Positions 32,376-39,830 of a stretch of 64,000 nucleotides of DNA are shown here, in pieces. Source of the stretch: Nitrososphaerota archaeon (GTDB taxonomy: Archaea > Thermoproteota > Nitrososphaeria > Nitrososphaerales > Nitrosopumilaceae); contig JAGWFS010000008.1 in assembly GCA_028867785.1 (NCBI GenBank), forward strand, positions 1 through 64,000. The letters are read 5' to 3'. Numbering within the stretch: position 1 is the first letter of the stretch; each line of letters begins with the position of its first letter. The notes under the pieces were generated by a model. It was not told the origin of the DNA. It did no database searches and saw only the letters and a list, made by a program, of their open reading frames with translations. Position numbers and translations under genes: made by a program.

Positions 32376-32984
32376 CTAGGCACTGGCCATCTGTTTTTTA
32401 ATTCGTCCAAAAGTCTGCTCATCAAGTAGTTTTTCTCTGTATAATATATCTGATATTTTCATCACGTCTGTTACATCGTGCAATCTGACCCCTTCTAATC
32501 CCAAGACTTCTCTTGCACCCTCAAGTCTGTTCACTATCACAAATGCATCTGTAACAGACATCTTCGCATCCTTTAGCGCTTTAATGGCCTTGACCAGAGA
32601 TTGTCCGGTGGTCCCTACGTCATCAACAAGCAGAACTTTTGATCCCTCCTTCATCTTTCCCTCAATGAGGCTGCCTGTGCCATAGTCCTTTGGTTTCTGT
32701 CTGATATACACCAGGGGCTTGGCTGTCTCTATTGCCAGGGCAGAAGCTATCACAAGCCCAGATGTTGGTACTGATGCAATGCAATCAAAACCATCAAGAC
32801 CGATATTCTCAGATATGATACCTTGAAGATGTTTTGTCATTTTTCTGAACTGATGGGGAAAACTTGGCACTAACCGAAGATCTACATAGTATGCACTTTC
32901 TTTTCCACTGGAGAGCCTGAAATTTCCAAACTTTATGGCACCGCTTACCTGCAAAAATATTGCAAATTCTTTGACAAAATCCAC
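32376..32984 (-). CDS. pyrE: Orotate phosphoribosyltransferase
   Basis: 202 residues. Converts orotate and PRPP to orotidine 5'-phosphate in pyrimidine synthesis. The PRPP-binding motif KVLLVDDVGTTGQSLVKAIK is complete. Earlier parts also match: FRLSSGKESAYYVDLRLVPS (orotate site) and YIRQKPKDYGTGSLIEGKMK (catalytic flexible loop with the Lys/Arg). Length is normal. pyrF is not adjacent. Divergent from the LarA-like gene at 33034. Confidence 0.93.
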   Translation of the reverse strand: MDFVKEFAIFLQVSGAIKFGNFRLSSGKESAYYVDLRLVPSFPHQFRKMTKHLQGIISENIGLDGFDCIASVPTSGLVIASALAIETAKPLVYIRQKPKDYGTGSLIEGKMKEGSKVLLVDDVGTTGQSLVKAIKALKDAKMSVTDAFVIVNRLEGAREVLGLEGVRLHDVTDVMKISDILYREKLLDEQTFGRIKKQMASA

Positions 32985-33033
32985 AGCAAAATTTACCGAA
33001 CTAGATTTATTTTAACTGTCCCATCGGTACTGT

Positions 33034-34122
33034 ATGCCAGAAATTTGGCTCAGCTATGGTCCGACAGAGGTTGTATTGGATATAAAGGCTGAAAACCTTG
33101 AAAGGCAGATAGAATCAGAAGGCCAAAGCCTGAACGATTCTGAGCTTGTTTTGAAGTTGCAATCCGTGGATCTTACAAAACCGACAGAGATAGTTATTCT
33201 GGAATCAACCCATGCCGTCAAAAAAGTCATCTCTGTATTGCTGGAAACCTGCAATCAAAAATCTCTTCCAAAACCGAAAATTCTTGTAGATAAATCAAAC
33301 CTGCATCTTGTCAAAAACATGTTTTCCGATCCCACTATATCAATTTCCGAATTTGACAATTCCCAGTTAACAAATGCAAATCTTGTGTTTGTAGGAGAGG
33401 TGGAATTTGACGGGCTGTTTGGATATGACACAGTATCCACTAAACTGTTGAGAAGATTTGGAAAAGAACAGATGCTGGAAGCATATGAAAAAAAGAACGG
33501 AAATCTACCTCATCCAGGGGAAGACGTATCAGCAATTGAGGTGGCAAAAAAATTCACGGACGGATTCGAGATATCTGCACTAGAAATAGCAGCAAACTCG
33601 TCAGGAGTGATTGATGTGTCAATTGGTCACCCCTCTTCCACGATGACGCTTTCAAGATCACTGTCTTCTATGGCAACAATTGATGCGGGAAAACACAGAA
33701 TCTTGTTTATCAGCACCGGCAAGGAATCAAGCAATGAGACACTGAACAAGTCCCTTTCTGCCCTGTGGAACTGTGCAGGGGCTGTAAAAGAGGAAGGTCT
33801 TGCAATACTCTTGACTGAATGCAAGAATGGTCTAGGATCGGAATCCCTACTCCAGTACGCGGAAGGCAGAATGAGTCTTGATAGGCTGAAAAATCCTGCC
33901 AAATATGTTGACGGCATGGAGAGTCTTCTCTTTTTAACTGAGCTCCAAAAGCAATTCCAAATTGGGATTGTTTCAATATTGCCACATTACTACACAAAAG
34001 ACAAACTCGGGCTGATTCCATTTGGCGGAACAAAAGAGTCCATGGAATATGTTCTAAAGACGTATGGTGAGAGGCAAAAAGCCGTTATAGTGTCAGACGG
34101 CTCGCGCGTTCTATTGAGGTAG
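33034..34122 (+). CDS. LarA-like (DUF2088-related) protein
   Basis: 362 residues, soluble. The C-terminal stretch AGAVKEEGLAILLTECKNGL and following GSESLLQYAEG matches the LarA pattern (A-x-x-V-K-x-G-G-x-I-I-x-x-x-E-C-x-D-G-x-G-x-x-x-F) of nickel-pincer lactate racemases. The N-terminus MPEIWLSYGPTEVVLDIKAE fits the start of the same fold (Y-G-x-x-x-x-x-x-x-I). The cofactor-bearing Lys and the HDAxD-type histidine motif of true LarA cannot be located with confidence, so catalytic activity is doubtful. Conserved-hypothetical status in Nitrososphaerota is likely. Overlaps the convergent protease gene by 12 bases. Confidence 0.45.
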   Translation: MPEIWLSYGPTEVVLDIKAENLERQIESEGQSLNDSELVLKLQSVDLTKPTEIVILESTHAVKKVISVLLETCNQKSLPKPKILVDKSNLHLVKNMFSDPTISISEFDNSQLTNANLVFVGEVEFDGLFGYDTVSTKLLRRFGKEQMLEAYEKKNGNLPHPGEDVSAIEVAKKFTDGFEISALEIAANSSGVIDVSIGHPSSTMTLSRSLSSMATIDAGKHRILFISTGKESSNETLNKSLSALWNCAGAVKEEGLAILLTECKNGLGSESLLQYAEGRMSLDRLKNPAKYVDGMESLLFLTELQKQFQIGIVSILPHYYTKDKLGLIPFGGTKESMEYVLKTYGERQKAVIVSDGSRVLLR

Positions 34123-35193
34123 TATGGAAAATGGAAGCGGAGCACAAAGAAAAGCCAGGATCATAACAAGCACGAACATCTTTTTTCTTGTAGGGGAAAG
34201 CGGTGATATGTCATCAAGAGGTTTTACGTCGCGACTTCTCATGCTGAACATCAATACAAAAAGTGCCATGATGAAATATCCTGTAGCGGCAAGTATCCCT
34301 ATGCTTACAAATGTAAGTATCCTGTGCCACTTTATTCCAACCGTTGCACGCGCCATGTGTCCCCCATCAAGTTGCCATGCCGGAAGTAGATTCAAAAAAG
34401 TAATGAGAAACCCAAACCACGCCGCTAGCAAAACTGGCGACATGACAATCTCTTTTCCCGGCACGTGTTTTCCTGCAAGATCAATTGTGGCATCCATGAG
34501 AATGCTCGAATGTATCTCCACAAGACCCTGATTTGCAGAAAGATCTTGAGCTACTGAACTTGGTATCAAAGGTGACAGGTAAGCGCCATAAGCCGATACA
34601 ACTATGGCAACAGCAAGACCTGCAATGGGTCCTGATATTCCGACATCAAATAACATGTTTTTGTTTACAATGAGCCCACGCGACATGATTAGAGCACCAA
34701 ACGTGGGAATGAAACCGACCACTGGGATTCCTGGGATGAAATATGGCCAGCTTACTCTGAGTTTGTGCTTTTTTGATGCAATGATATGGCCCAACTCATG
34801 AATGCCAAGAATTCCAAGCAAGGATATTGTATAGAAAATCGCTATGAATAGTGGGTCGCCAACCTTTGCAATGGAATTTGTTGCTACCGCACGATAGTAG
34901 CCGTCTGTCATGACAGTTGCAATGGTTCCAGCAAACAATGCCCTGGGAATCCATGCTCTTCTAGATGTCGGAGGTTGAAATCTGGATATCGTGATAAATG
35001 TGCCGCTGTAATTTTTCTCTAGTCTTGCAACAAGATTTTTTTGTTCAATGTTTTGTGCAAGATTTTGGAATCTCACTGCTACATTTGTTTCGCTTATCTC
35101 GATTTCCAGAGACTTGGCGGTTTGGTTTATCCCTTTTATGGTAAAAAAAGTCGAAACAATGTCTATTACTTCGTTTGCGGTCGGTACGCTCAA
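34111..35193 (-). CDS. Site-2-type membrane metalloprotease (M50)
   Basis: 360 residues, TTG start. A soluble N-terminal domain of about 100 residues is followed by six or so membrane helices. The zinc-binding H-E-x-x-H is in GILGIHELGHIIASKKHKLR, and the third ligand Asp is in NLLPAWQLDGGHMARATVG (N-x-x-P-x-x-x-L-D-G-G-H). Typical of archaeal S2P-like enzymes that cut membrane-spanning substrates in regulated proteolysis. Substrate unknown. Divergent from the RimI-type gene at 35277. Confidence 0.9.
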   Translation of the reverse strand: MSVPTANEVIDIVSTFFTIKGINQTAKSLEIEISETNVAVRFQNLAQNIEQKNLVARLEKNYSGTFITISRFQPPTSRRAWIPRALFAGTIATVMTDGYYRAVATNSIAKVGDPLFIAIFYTISLLGILGIHELGHIIASKKHKLRVSWPYFIPGIPVVGFIPTFGALIMSRGLIVNKNMLFDVGISGPIAGLAVAIVVSAYGAYLSPLIPSSVAQDLSANQGLVEIHSSILMDATIDLAGKHVPGKEIVMSPVLLAAWFGFLITFLNLLPAWQLDGGHMARATVGIKWHRILTFVSIGILAATGYFIMALFVLMFSMRSRDVKPLDDISPLSPTRKKMFVLVMILAFLCAPLPFSILPQ

Positions 35194-35276
35194 GCAATGT
35201 TCCTGAGGGTCAATTACATTAATTCTTTTATTTACTGCTTTAAAGTTAAATAATTAATAATTCTAGTATTCTCGGA

Positions 35277-35777
35277 ATGCAGGTGGCTCTAAGAGAGGTT
35301 GGTAACTGTGTAATTCGAAGGTGTGATCCTTCTGATATTATTCCGGTAATGGAGATTAACCTGAAGACGTTGCCAGAACATTATTCTGATTACTTTTATG
35401 AAAGTCTGCTTGCTGAACTGCCTGAAGCGTTTCTGGTAGCTGAAGTTGAAAAAAGACTGGTTGGATACATAATGTGCAAAATAGAATATGGATTTTCAAA
35501 CTTCAAAAAACTAGGATTTGTAAAAAAAAGCCATGTTGTCTCTATCGCAGTCTTGCCGGATTACAGGCAGAAGGGAATTGGCAGGGCCCTTGTTGAAGAA
35601 TCCATGGCAGGTGTAAAACTAAAGAAATCCGACGAGCTGTACCTAGAGGTAAGATGTAGCAATAATGAAGCAATAAGGCTGTATGAAAAAATCGGTTTTA
35701 TAATAAAACAGAGGCTAAAGGCATACTATCGAGATGGTGAGGACGCTTATCTCATGGCAATTGAATTCTCTTACTAG
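35277..35777 (+). CDS. rimI: N-terminal acetyltransferase, RimI/GNAT family
   Basis: 166 residues. The acetyl-CoA-binding motif A is VVSIAVLPDYRQKGIGRALV (R/Q-x-x-G-x-G/A), followed by YLEVRCSNNEAIRLYEKIGF, where N-x-x-A-x-x-L-Y-x-x-x-G-F is typical of RimI/ArdA-type Nt-acetyltransferases. Archaeal members acetylate Ser, Ala, Met or Thr N-termini. Two catalytic Glu/Tyr residues near the C-terminus (YYRDGEDAYLM) are present. A membrane-protein gene follows 36 bases later. Confidence 0.9.
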   Translation: MQVALREVGNCVIRRCDPSDIIPVMEINLKTLPEHYSDYFYESLLAELPEAFLVAEVEKRLVGYIMCKIEYGFSNFKKLGFVKKSHVVSIAVLPDYRQKGIGRALVEESMAGVKLKKSDELYLEVRCSNNEAIRLYEKIGFIIKQRLKAYYRDGEDAYLMAIEFSY

Positions 35778-35813
35778 ATTAAAATAAATAAGTCTGCAAA
35801 AGTGTTTAGCGTT

Positions 35814-36038
35814 ATGACAAAGCGACGTACTGTTGGAACGATGATCTTTGTTTTATCTATTGGAGGATTCTTCGTATATGCATACCTGTTGATGCTTTCA
35901 GAATGGAGTCCTATAGTGCTACAGCTTTCTGTGCTGATGGCAGTAGGGGGCATTTTGGGTGTGATATCGTGGATAGGCTATAACATGGCAACATCAAAAC
36001 CATCGCCTTCTTCATTCATCACTGATGACAAGAAATAA
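35814..36038 (+). CDS. Small two-helix membrane protein
   Basis: 74 residues from ATG 35814 (a GTG at 35802 would add four). Two hydrophobic helices: TMIFVLSIGGFFVYAYLLML and VLQLSVLMAVGGILGVISWI, joined by a short loop, with a polar tail SKPSPSSFITDDKK. An AT-rich TAAAATAAATAA (from 35778) lies upstream. Function unknown; one of the many short conserved membrane proteins of this phylum. Abuts the convergent trm5 end to end with no gap. Confidence 0.7.
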   Translation: MTKRRTVGTMIFVLSIGGFFVYAYLLMLSEWSPIVLQLSVLMAVGGILGVISWIGYNMATSKPSPSSFITDDKK

Positions 36039-36875
36039 TCACTTGTATAGCATTACGTCTACCACAGCTTGATAGAATCGCGGGCCTATCGGCCTGACAA
36101 TTTTTGATCCCAGTATTTCTGATCTGACATTTACGACAGACATGAAATGACTGGCAGATACTTCGGAAACTTGGTTTTTTTTGTCCGAGTGTATGTGGCA
36201 ATAGTAGTGTAGTATTCCTTTTTGCTTTAGTGCCTTTATGGCGGAGTGTAGGAATTCGTCTGATCTTTCGGGAAGAAGCATTAAAACTCTGTCGCCTACT
36301 CCGTCCAGTTTTTTTTCTATGATTTCTGATGCGTCTCCCTCTATTGACTCGACAGTGCCTTTCATCTTGTTGAGGCCAATATTTTCCGAGCAAAGTTTTG
36401 CAGCATGCGGATTGATGTCTATGTTGTAGACATGACATTTTTTCTTTTTTGCAGCAACAATGGAAAACATTCCTACGCCGCCAAACATGTTGATGATTGT
36501 CTCGCCGTCATTTACCAGGTCTGCTATTCGAAGCCGTTCTGTTGCAAGCCTTGGAGAGAAAAATGTCTTTTCCACATCTACCATGAACCTACACCCGTGT
36601 TCTTTGTACTCTGTCTCTGTATTCTCCTTGCCAGCAAGCAACTCGAGCTGACGTATGCGATAATCTCCCTCTACTGGGGATGACTGGTAAAATACGGATT
36701 CAGCGGTTTTTACTTTTTCTAGGAGCACTTTGCCTATCAGTTTTTTTTTGGAAAGTAAGGAGTCTGGAATTCTCAGTATTATTTTGCTTCCTATTTGATC
36801 AAAAGCCCCGTACATCTCTTCAGATTCCTCTGGTGTCAGTATGCTCGCCATTGCTTGTTTTAGCATCTTTGTCAA
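36039..36875 (-). CDS. trm5: tRNA (guanine-37-N1)-methyltransferase Trm5
   Basis: 278 residues. Methylates G37 next to the anticodon using S-adenosylmethionine, which prevents frameshifting. The SAM-binding region is VNDGETIINMFGGVGMFSIV (class I motif I, D/E-x-F-G-G-V-G), the acidic motif II is VYNIDINPHAAKLCSENIGL, and motif IV is DRVLMLLPERSDEFLHSAI (consensus N-L-P, here L-L-P). The preceding region RFMVDVEKTFFSPRLATERL (V-D-x-x-K-x-F-F-S-P-R) is diagnostic of Trm5/Tyw2. The N-terminal D1 domain seems short. Shares 4 bases with the ABCE1 gene, so they are co-transcribed. Confidence 0.88.
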   Translation of the reverse strand: MTKMLKQAMASILTPEESEEMYGAFDQIGSKIILRIPDSLLSKKKLIGKVLLEKVKTAESVFYQSSPVEGDYRIRQLELLAGKENTETEYKEHGCRFMVDVEKTFFSPRLATERLRIADLVNDGETIINMFGGVGMFSIVAAKKKKCHVYNIDINPHAAKLCSENIGLNKMKGTVESIEGDASEIIEKKLDGVGDRVLMLLPERSDEFLHSAIKALKQKGILHYYCHIHSDKKNQVSEVSASHFMSVVNVRSEILGSKIVRPIGPRFYQAVVDVMLYK

Positions 36876-38656
36876 TTTCTATAATAGAAATGCCCCGTCT
36901 GCTTCTGTCCCCTGTCCAGTCTGCTCTCAGACTTGTTTACCCGCGGTCTCATGCTTGTCTCGTCTCTTCTGTATGTGATGTCAAGTGATTTCAAAAATTG
37001 ATTCATTCCTTCTGCTTTTGACATGGGGGAAGTCGCATGGCCTTCCCTGCCGGGGTTGCCATGAAAAATTACGAGTGAATCTGAAATCAAGTCCATCAAC
37101 TGTATGTCATGGTCAATTATTATTGCTGATTTTCCATAGGAACGGACGAATCTTTGAATCAGTTTTGCTATGGCAATTCTATCCTCCACATCAAGAAATG
37201 CGGAAGGCTCGTCAAGTGCGTAGAGGTCCACCTTCTGCAGGAGGCATGTGGCAATTGCTATTTTTTGAAGTTCCCCTCCTGACAAGTTTCTAACCGACTT
37301 GTTGTATAGTTTTTTTATTTTCATGGGATGAACAATGAGATCTTCCTCTGTGGTACCTTCTATTCCGCCATTGTTTACTTTCTCTAACAACGAGATGACA
37401 TCTACATCATAGTCGTTTGAGAGATACTGTGGCTTGTATGCTATCTTGATCTTGGCATCCATTGTTCCGGAATCTGGTTTTTCAACACCGGCTATCATCT
37501 TCATCATGGTTGTCTTTCCTAGTGCATTGGCACCTACTATCCCGAGGACTTCGCTTTTTCGCACTCTGCCTGCATCAATTGTTACAGAAAAATTAGAAAA
37601 CCTCTTCTCCAAAGCGGGATAGTCAACTATGTTTTCAGCCATGACAAACTCATCCGTTGAGGTAGATGCATCAAACCTGAACGCTACATCTCTGAATCTT
37701 ACGTTTTCGTTGGGAAGATAGCCGTCCAAAAATACGTTTATTCCAACTTTTGTTGAAAGAACACCTGCAACTATGCCGTATGCGGAAGGCTCGCCGTAAA
37801 TGATCTCAATGAAGTCACTTAGATAATCAAGCAGGGTAAGGTCATGCTCAACCACCATGACGCTTTTCCCAATCTTTGCAAGATCCTGAATAACACGTGC
37901 TACTCCCATTCTCTGGAAAACGTCATTATAAGAAGACGGCTCGTCAAAAAAGTAGAAATCGGATTCCCTTGATGCCGCTACTGCCACTGCAATTCTCTGC
38001 AGTTCTCCGCCGCTCAAGTCTGCAAGTCTTGTGTCAAGCGCATTTTTCAAGCCCAAGCTCTCCACCAGTTCGGGAATCTTGTTTCGTTCATCGTACTTTT
38101 CAAGCAGCTCCTTTGCAGTACCGTCAAAGGCCTTTGTAAGATTGTACACTTGCTGCGGCTTGATGGACGCTTTCAAATCCTTGTTTGAAATTTTTTCAAA
38201 ATGCGACTTTAGTTCTGTGCCGTGAAAATGTTTCAAAATGTCTTCCCATTCTGGAGGCGATGAATAGCTGCCCAAATTTGGTTTAAGGTTTCCAGACAAA
38301 ATGCCAACCACGGTGCTTTTTCCTATGCCGTTTCTTCCAAGCAGGCCCATTACTTGGCCTTTCTTTAGGCTAGGAATTCGGTACAGTCTAAATGAGTTTA
38401 ATCCATACTGGTGAATCTTGTCTGATTTTAGTTCCTCTGCAAGATTGACGATTGTTATTGCGTCAAAAGGACAAACCTTGACGCAGATGCCACATCCATT
38501 GCATATGTTCTCATCGATCTGGGCCTTTGCCGTCTCTTCGTTCAGTATTATGCAATCTGCCCCTGATTTGTTTACTGGGCAGTACTTGATACACTCTAGT
38601 CCGCATTTTTTCGTCTGACAGGCTTCCTTATCAAGAACTGCTACCCGATGAGTCAT
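36872..38656 (-). CDS. rli1: ABCE1/Rli1 ribosome-recycling ATPase
   Basis: 594 residues. Splits ribosomes after termination. Two N-terminal 4Fe-4S sites: CQTKKCGLECIKYCPVNKSG and CNGCGICVKVCPFDAI. Two ABC ATPase domains follow: Walker A GLLGRNGIGKST and signature LSGGELQRIAVAVA in the first; Walker A GIVGANALGKTT and signature LSGGELQKIAIATC in the second. Both Walker B motifs (YFFDEPSSYND and YALDEPSAFLD) and the hinge are present. Operon with trm5. Confidence 0.96.
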   Translation of the reverse strand: MTHRVAVLDKEACQTKKCGLECIKYCPVNKSGADCIILNEETAKAQIDENICNGCGICVKVCPFDAITIVNLAEELKSDKIHQYGLNSFRLYRIPSLKKGQVMGLLGRNGIGKSTVVGILSGNLKPNLGSYSSPPEWEDILKHFHGTELKSHFEKISNKDLKASIKPQQVYNLTKAFDGTAKELLEKYDERNKIPELVESLGLKNALDTRLADLSGGELQRIAVAVAASRESDFYFFDEPSSYNDVFQRMGVARVIQDLAKIGKSVMVVEHDLTLLDYLSDFIEIIYGEPSAYGIVAGVLSTKVGINVFLDGYLPNENVRFRDVAFRFDASTSTDEFVMAENIVDYPALEKRFSNFSVTIDAGRVRKSEVLGIVGANALGKTTMMKMIAGVEKPDSGTMDAKIKIAYKPQYLSNDYDVDVISLLEKVNNGGIEGTTEEDLIVHPMKIKKLYNKSVRNLSGGELQKIAIATCLLQKVDLYALDEPSAFLDVEDRIAIAKLIQRFVRSYGKSAIIIDHDIQLMDLISDSLVIFHGNPGREGHATSPMSKAEGMNQFLKSLDITYRRDETSMRPRVNKSESRLDRGQKQTGHFYYRN

Positions 38657-38732
38657 AGCTAAACTACTTCCATTCTTAATTTATATCTCTGTCAAGCAAG
38701 ATTAATACGTGACATTATTGGGTGAAATAATC

Positions 38733-38853
38733 AAGCCGGCCATAGCGTTGGGGTCCGACCCGGTCCCATTCCGAACCCGGAAGTCAAACCCAATGTCGCT
38801 ACTGTGTTACTAAGGTGCGAGAGCCCTTGGGAAGCAGTAGTGCTGGCGCCTTT
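38733..38853 (+). rRNA. rrf: 5S ribosomal RNA
   Basis: About 121 nt. Recognised by the conserved core CGTTGGGGTCCGACCCGGTC then CCATTCCGAACCCGGAAGTC and AAACCC (loops B-C), and by GGTGCGAGAGCCCTTGGGAA in the loop D/E arm. The 5' GCCGGC and 3' GCTGGCGC ends form helix I. Not linked to 16S/23S in the window, the usual state in Nitrososphaerota. Exact ends are estimates; the 3' end touches the stop codon of the convergent gene at 38854. Confidence 0.9.
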
Positions 38854-39111
38854 CTATTCCAAAGCAACTGAATTGGGAGAGCCTTTCCATATTGTCTGTA
38901 TTGCGATGTCTTTGCCTATGCCCCTTTTCTGGGCATCGTCAGGAAAACTTTCCACATATTCTGATATCAAGGTTCTTATGGTTTGGTCTACTTTTTCGAC
39001 TGAAACTATGTCAGTGAAGAGATATGGTATCTCGCTACAGCCTACCACATACCCATTGACGCTAGGAGTGATGGTAAAGGTCAGTTTAGGCAACTTTCGA
39101 ATGCTTGCCAT
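38854..39111 (-). CDS. Small conserved protein, HicB-like in outline
   Basis: 85 residues. The pattern LPKLTFTITPSVNGYVVGCS followed by EIPYLFTDIVSVEKVDQTIR resembles HicB-type partial RNase H folds (x-V-x-x-x-x-x-G-Y-V-V-x-C-x-E-L-P-x-x-x-T-x-x-x-T-x-E-E-A). There is no neighbouring HicA toxin and no DNA-binding tail, so an orphan role is likely. Its stop meets the 3' end of 5S rRNA. Divergent from the zinc-finger gene at 39168 across about 55 bases. Confidence 0.55.
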   Translation of the reverse strand: MASIRKLPKLTFTITPSVNGYVVGCSEIPYLFTDIVSVEKVDQTIRTLISEYVESFPDDAQKRGIGKDIAIQTIWKGSPNSVALE

Positions 39112-39167
39112 ACCATAATCTATATCGTAACAAAGCCTAAAAAGATCTTGTTTATCTCTAAGATCTA

Positions 39168-39296
39168 TTGACTAACTGCGCAATCTGCGGTGAGAAATTT
39201 ACTGATGACATACGGTTCCTAAACCACATGATGGAAAAACATGGCTTTAGGAATCCAAGTACCGGTACTCCTGACAGGAACAGCAGGGGATACTAG
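39168..39296 (+). CDS. C2H2 zinc-finger miniprotein, 42 aa
   Basis: TTG start. The sequence MTNCAICGEKFTDDIRFLNH then MMEKHGF gives C-x2-C-x12-H-x4-H, a complete classical zinc finger, with Phe and Leu at the structural core positions. A basic tail (GFRNPSTGTPDRNSRGY) follows. A TTTATCTCTA box (39151-39160) is 8-17 bases upstream. Such single-finger miniproteins are common in archaea and often bind DNA or RNA. Short but highly patterned, so likely real. Confidence 0.7.
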   Translation: MTNCAICGEKFTDDIRFLNHMMEKHGFRNPSTGTPDRNSRGY

Positions 39297-39316
39297 TCAA
39301 TACGCAGAACTGAGAA

Positions 39317-39703
39317 TTACTTTAATGGTATCTTTTGACTGTTTGAAAGAAGCGTTTTTGTTCTTATGAAAAATGACCTTGCACTCTTGCAGTCATTTCC
39401 ATGTATTAGGGGAACGTCTTTCAAGGGCGTCTTTCTAGATTTATGCTTTAAGACTGACAGAAGCAGAGGCAAAACTCCCGCCCTGCCTCCATATGCTACC
39501 CTGTCTGTGACAAACCAAAACATCCGTGTTGAATCATAGTCTTTTTGGAAGATCCTTGATTTGATCTCCTTGCCAATATCTGTATAATGGCCTACAATTA
39601 GTATGTTCTTTCCTGCAATGGACTTGACAATGCCGGCAAACTTTGAGCAGTGATAGCAACTGTCATCATAAATCAATATCGGCAAGAGTTCCCTAATGTC
39701 CAT
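39317..39703 (-). CDS. DCC-type thiol-disulfide oxidoreductase (DUF393)
   Basis: 128 residues. The N-terminal LPILIYDDSCYHCSKFAGIV fits the DUF393 signature (x-x-x-Y-D-G/D-x-C-x-x-C), a thioredoxin-like active site with Cys-Tyr-His-Cys. The usual following motif with R-x-G-A-V-L is partly present (YGGRAGVLPLLLSV). Redox role in the cytoplasm likely; partner unknown. Downstream cysteine in GNDCKSARSF could resolve disulfides. Monocistronic, convergent with the zinc-finger miniprotein. Confidence 0.75.
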   Translation of the reverse strand: MDIRELLPILIYDDSCYHCSKFAGIVKSIAGKNILIVGHYTDIGKEIKSRIFQKDYDSTRMFWFVTDRVAYGGRAGVLPLLLSVLKHKSRKTPLKDVPLIHGNDCKSARSFFIRTKTLLSNSQKIPLK

Positions 39704-39830
39704 GTCTCTTGTTAGCTTGTTTGGAATTAAAATTTTGTGAAAATAACTTTTTATTGTCTACAAATACGATAAAATTCATGAATTTGAGTCCATGCCACGA
39801 TTGTCTAGAAATTCAAATTTTTGAACGGAT

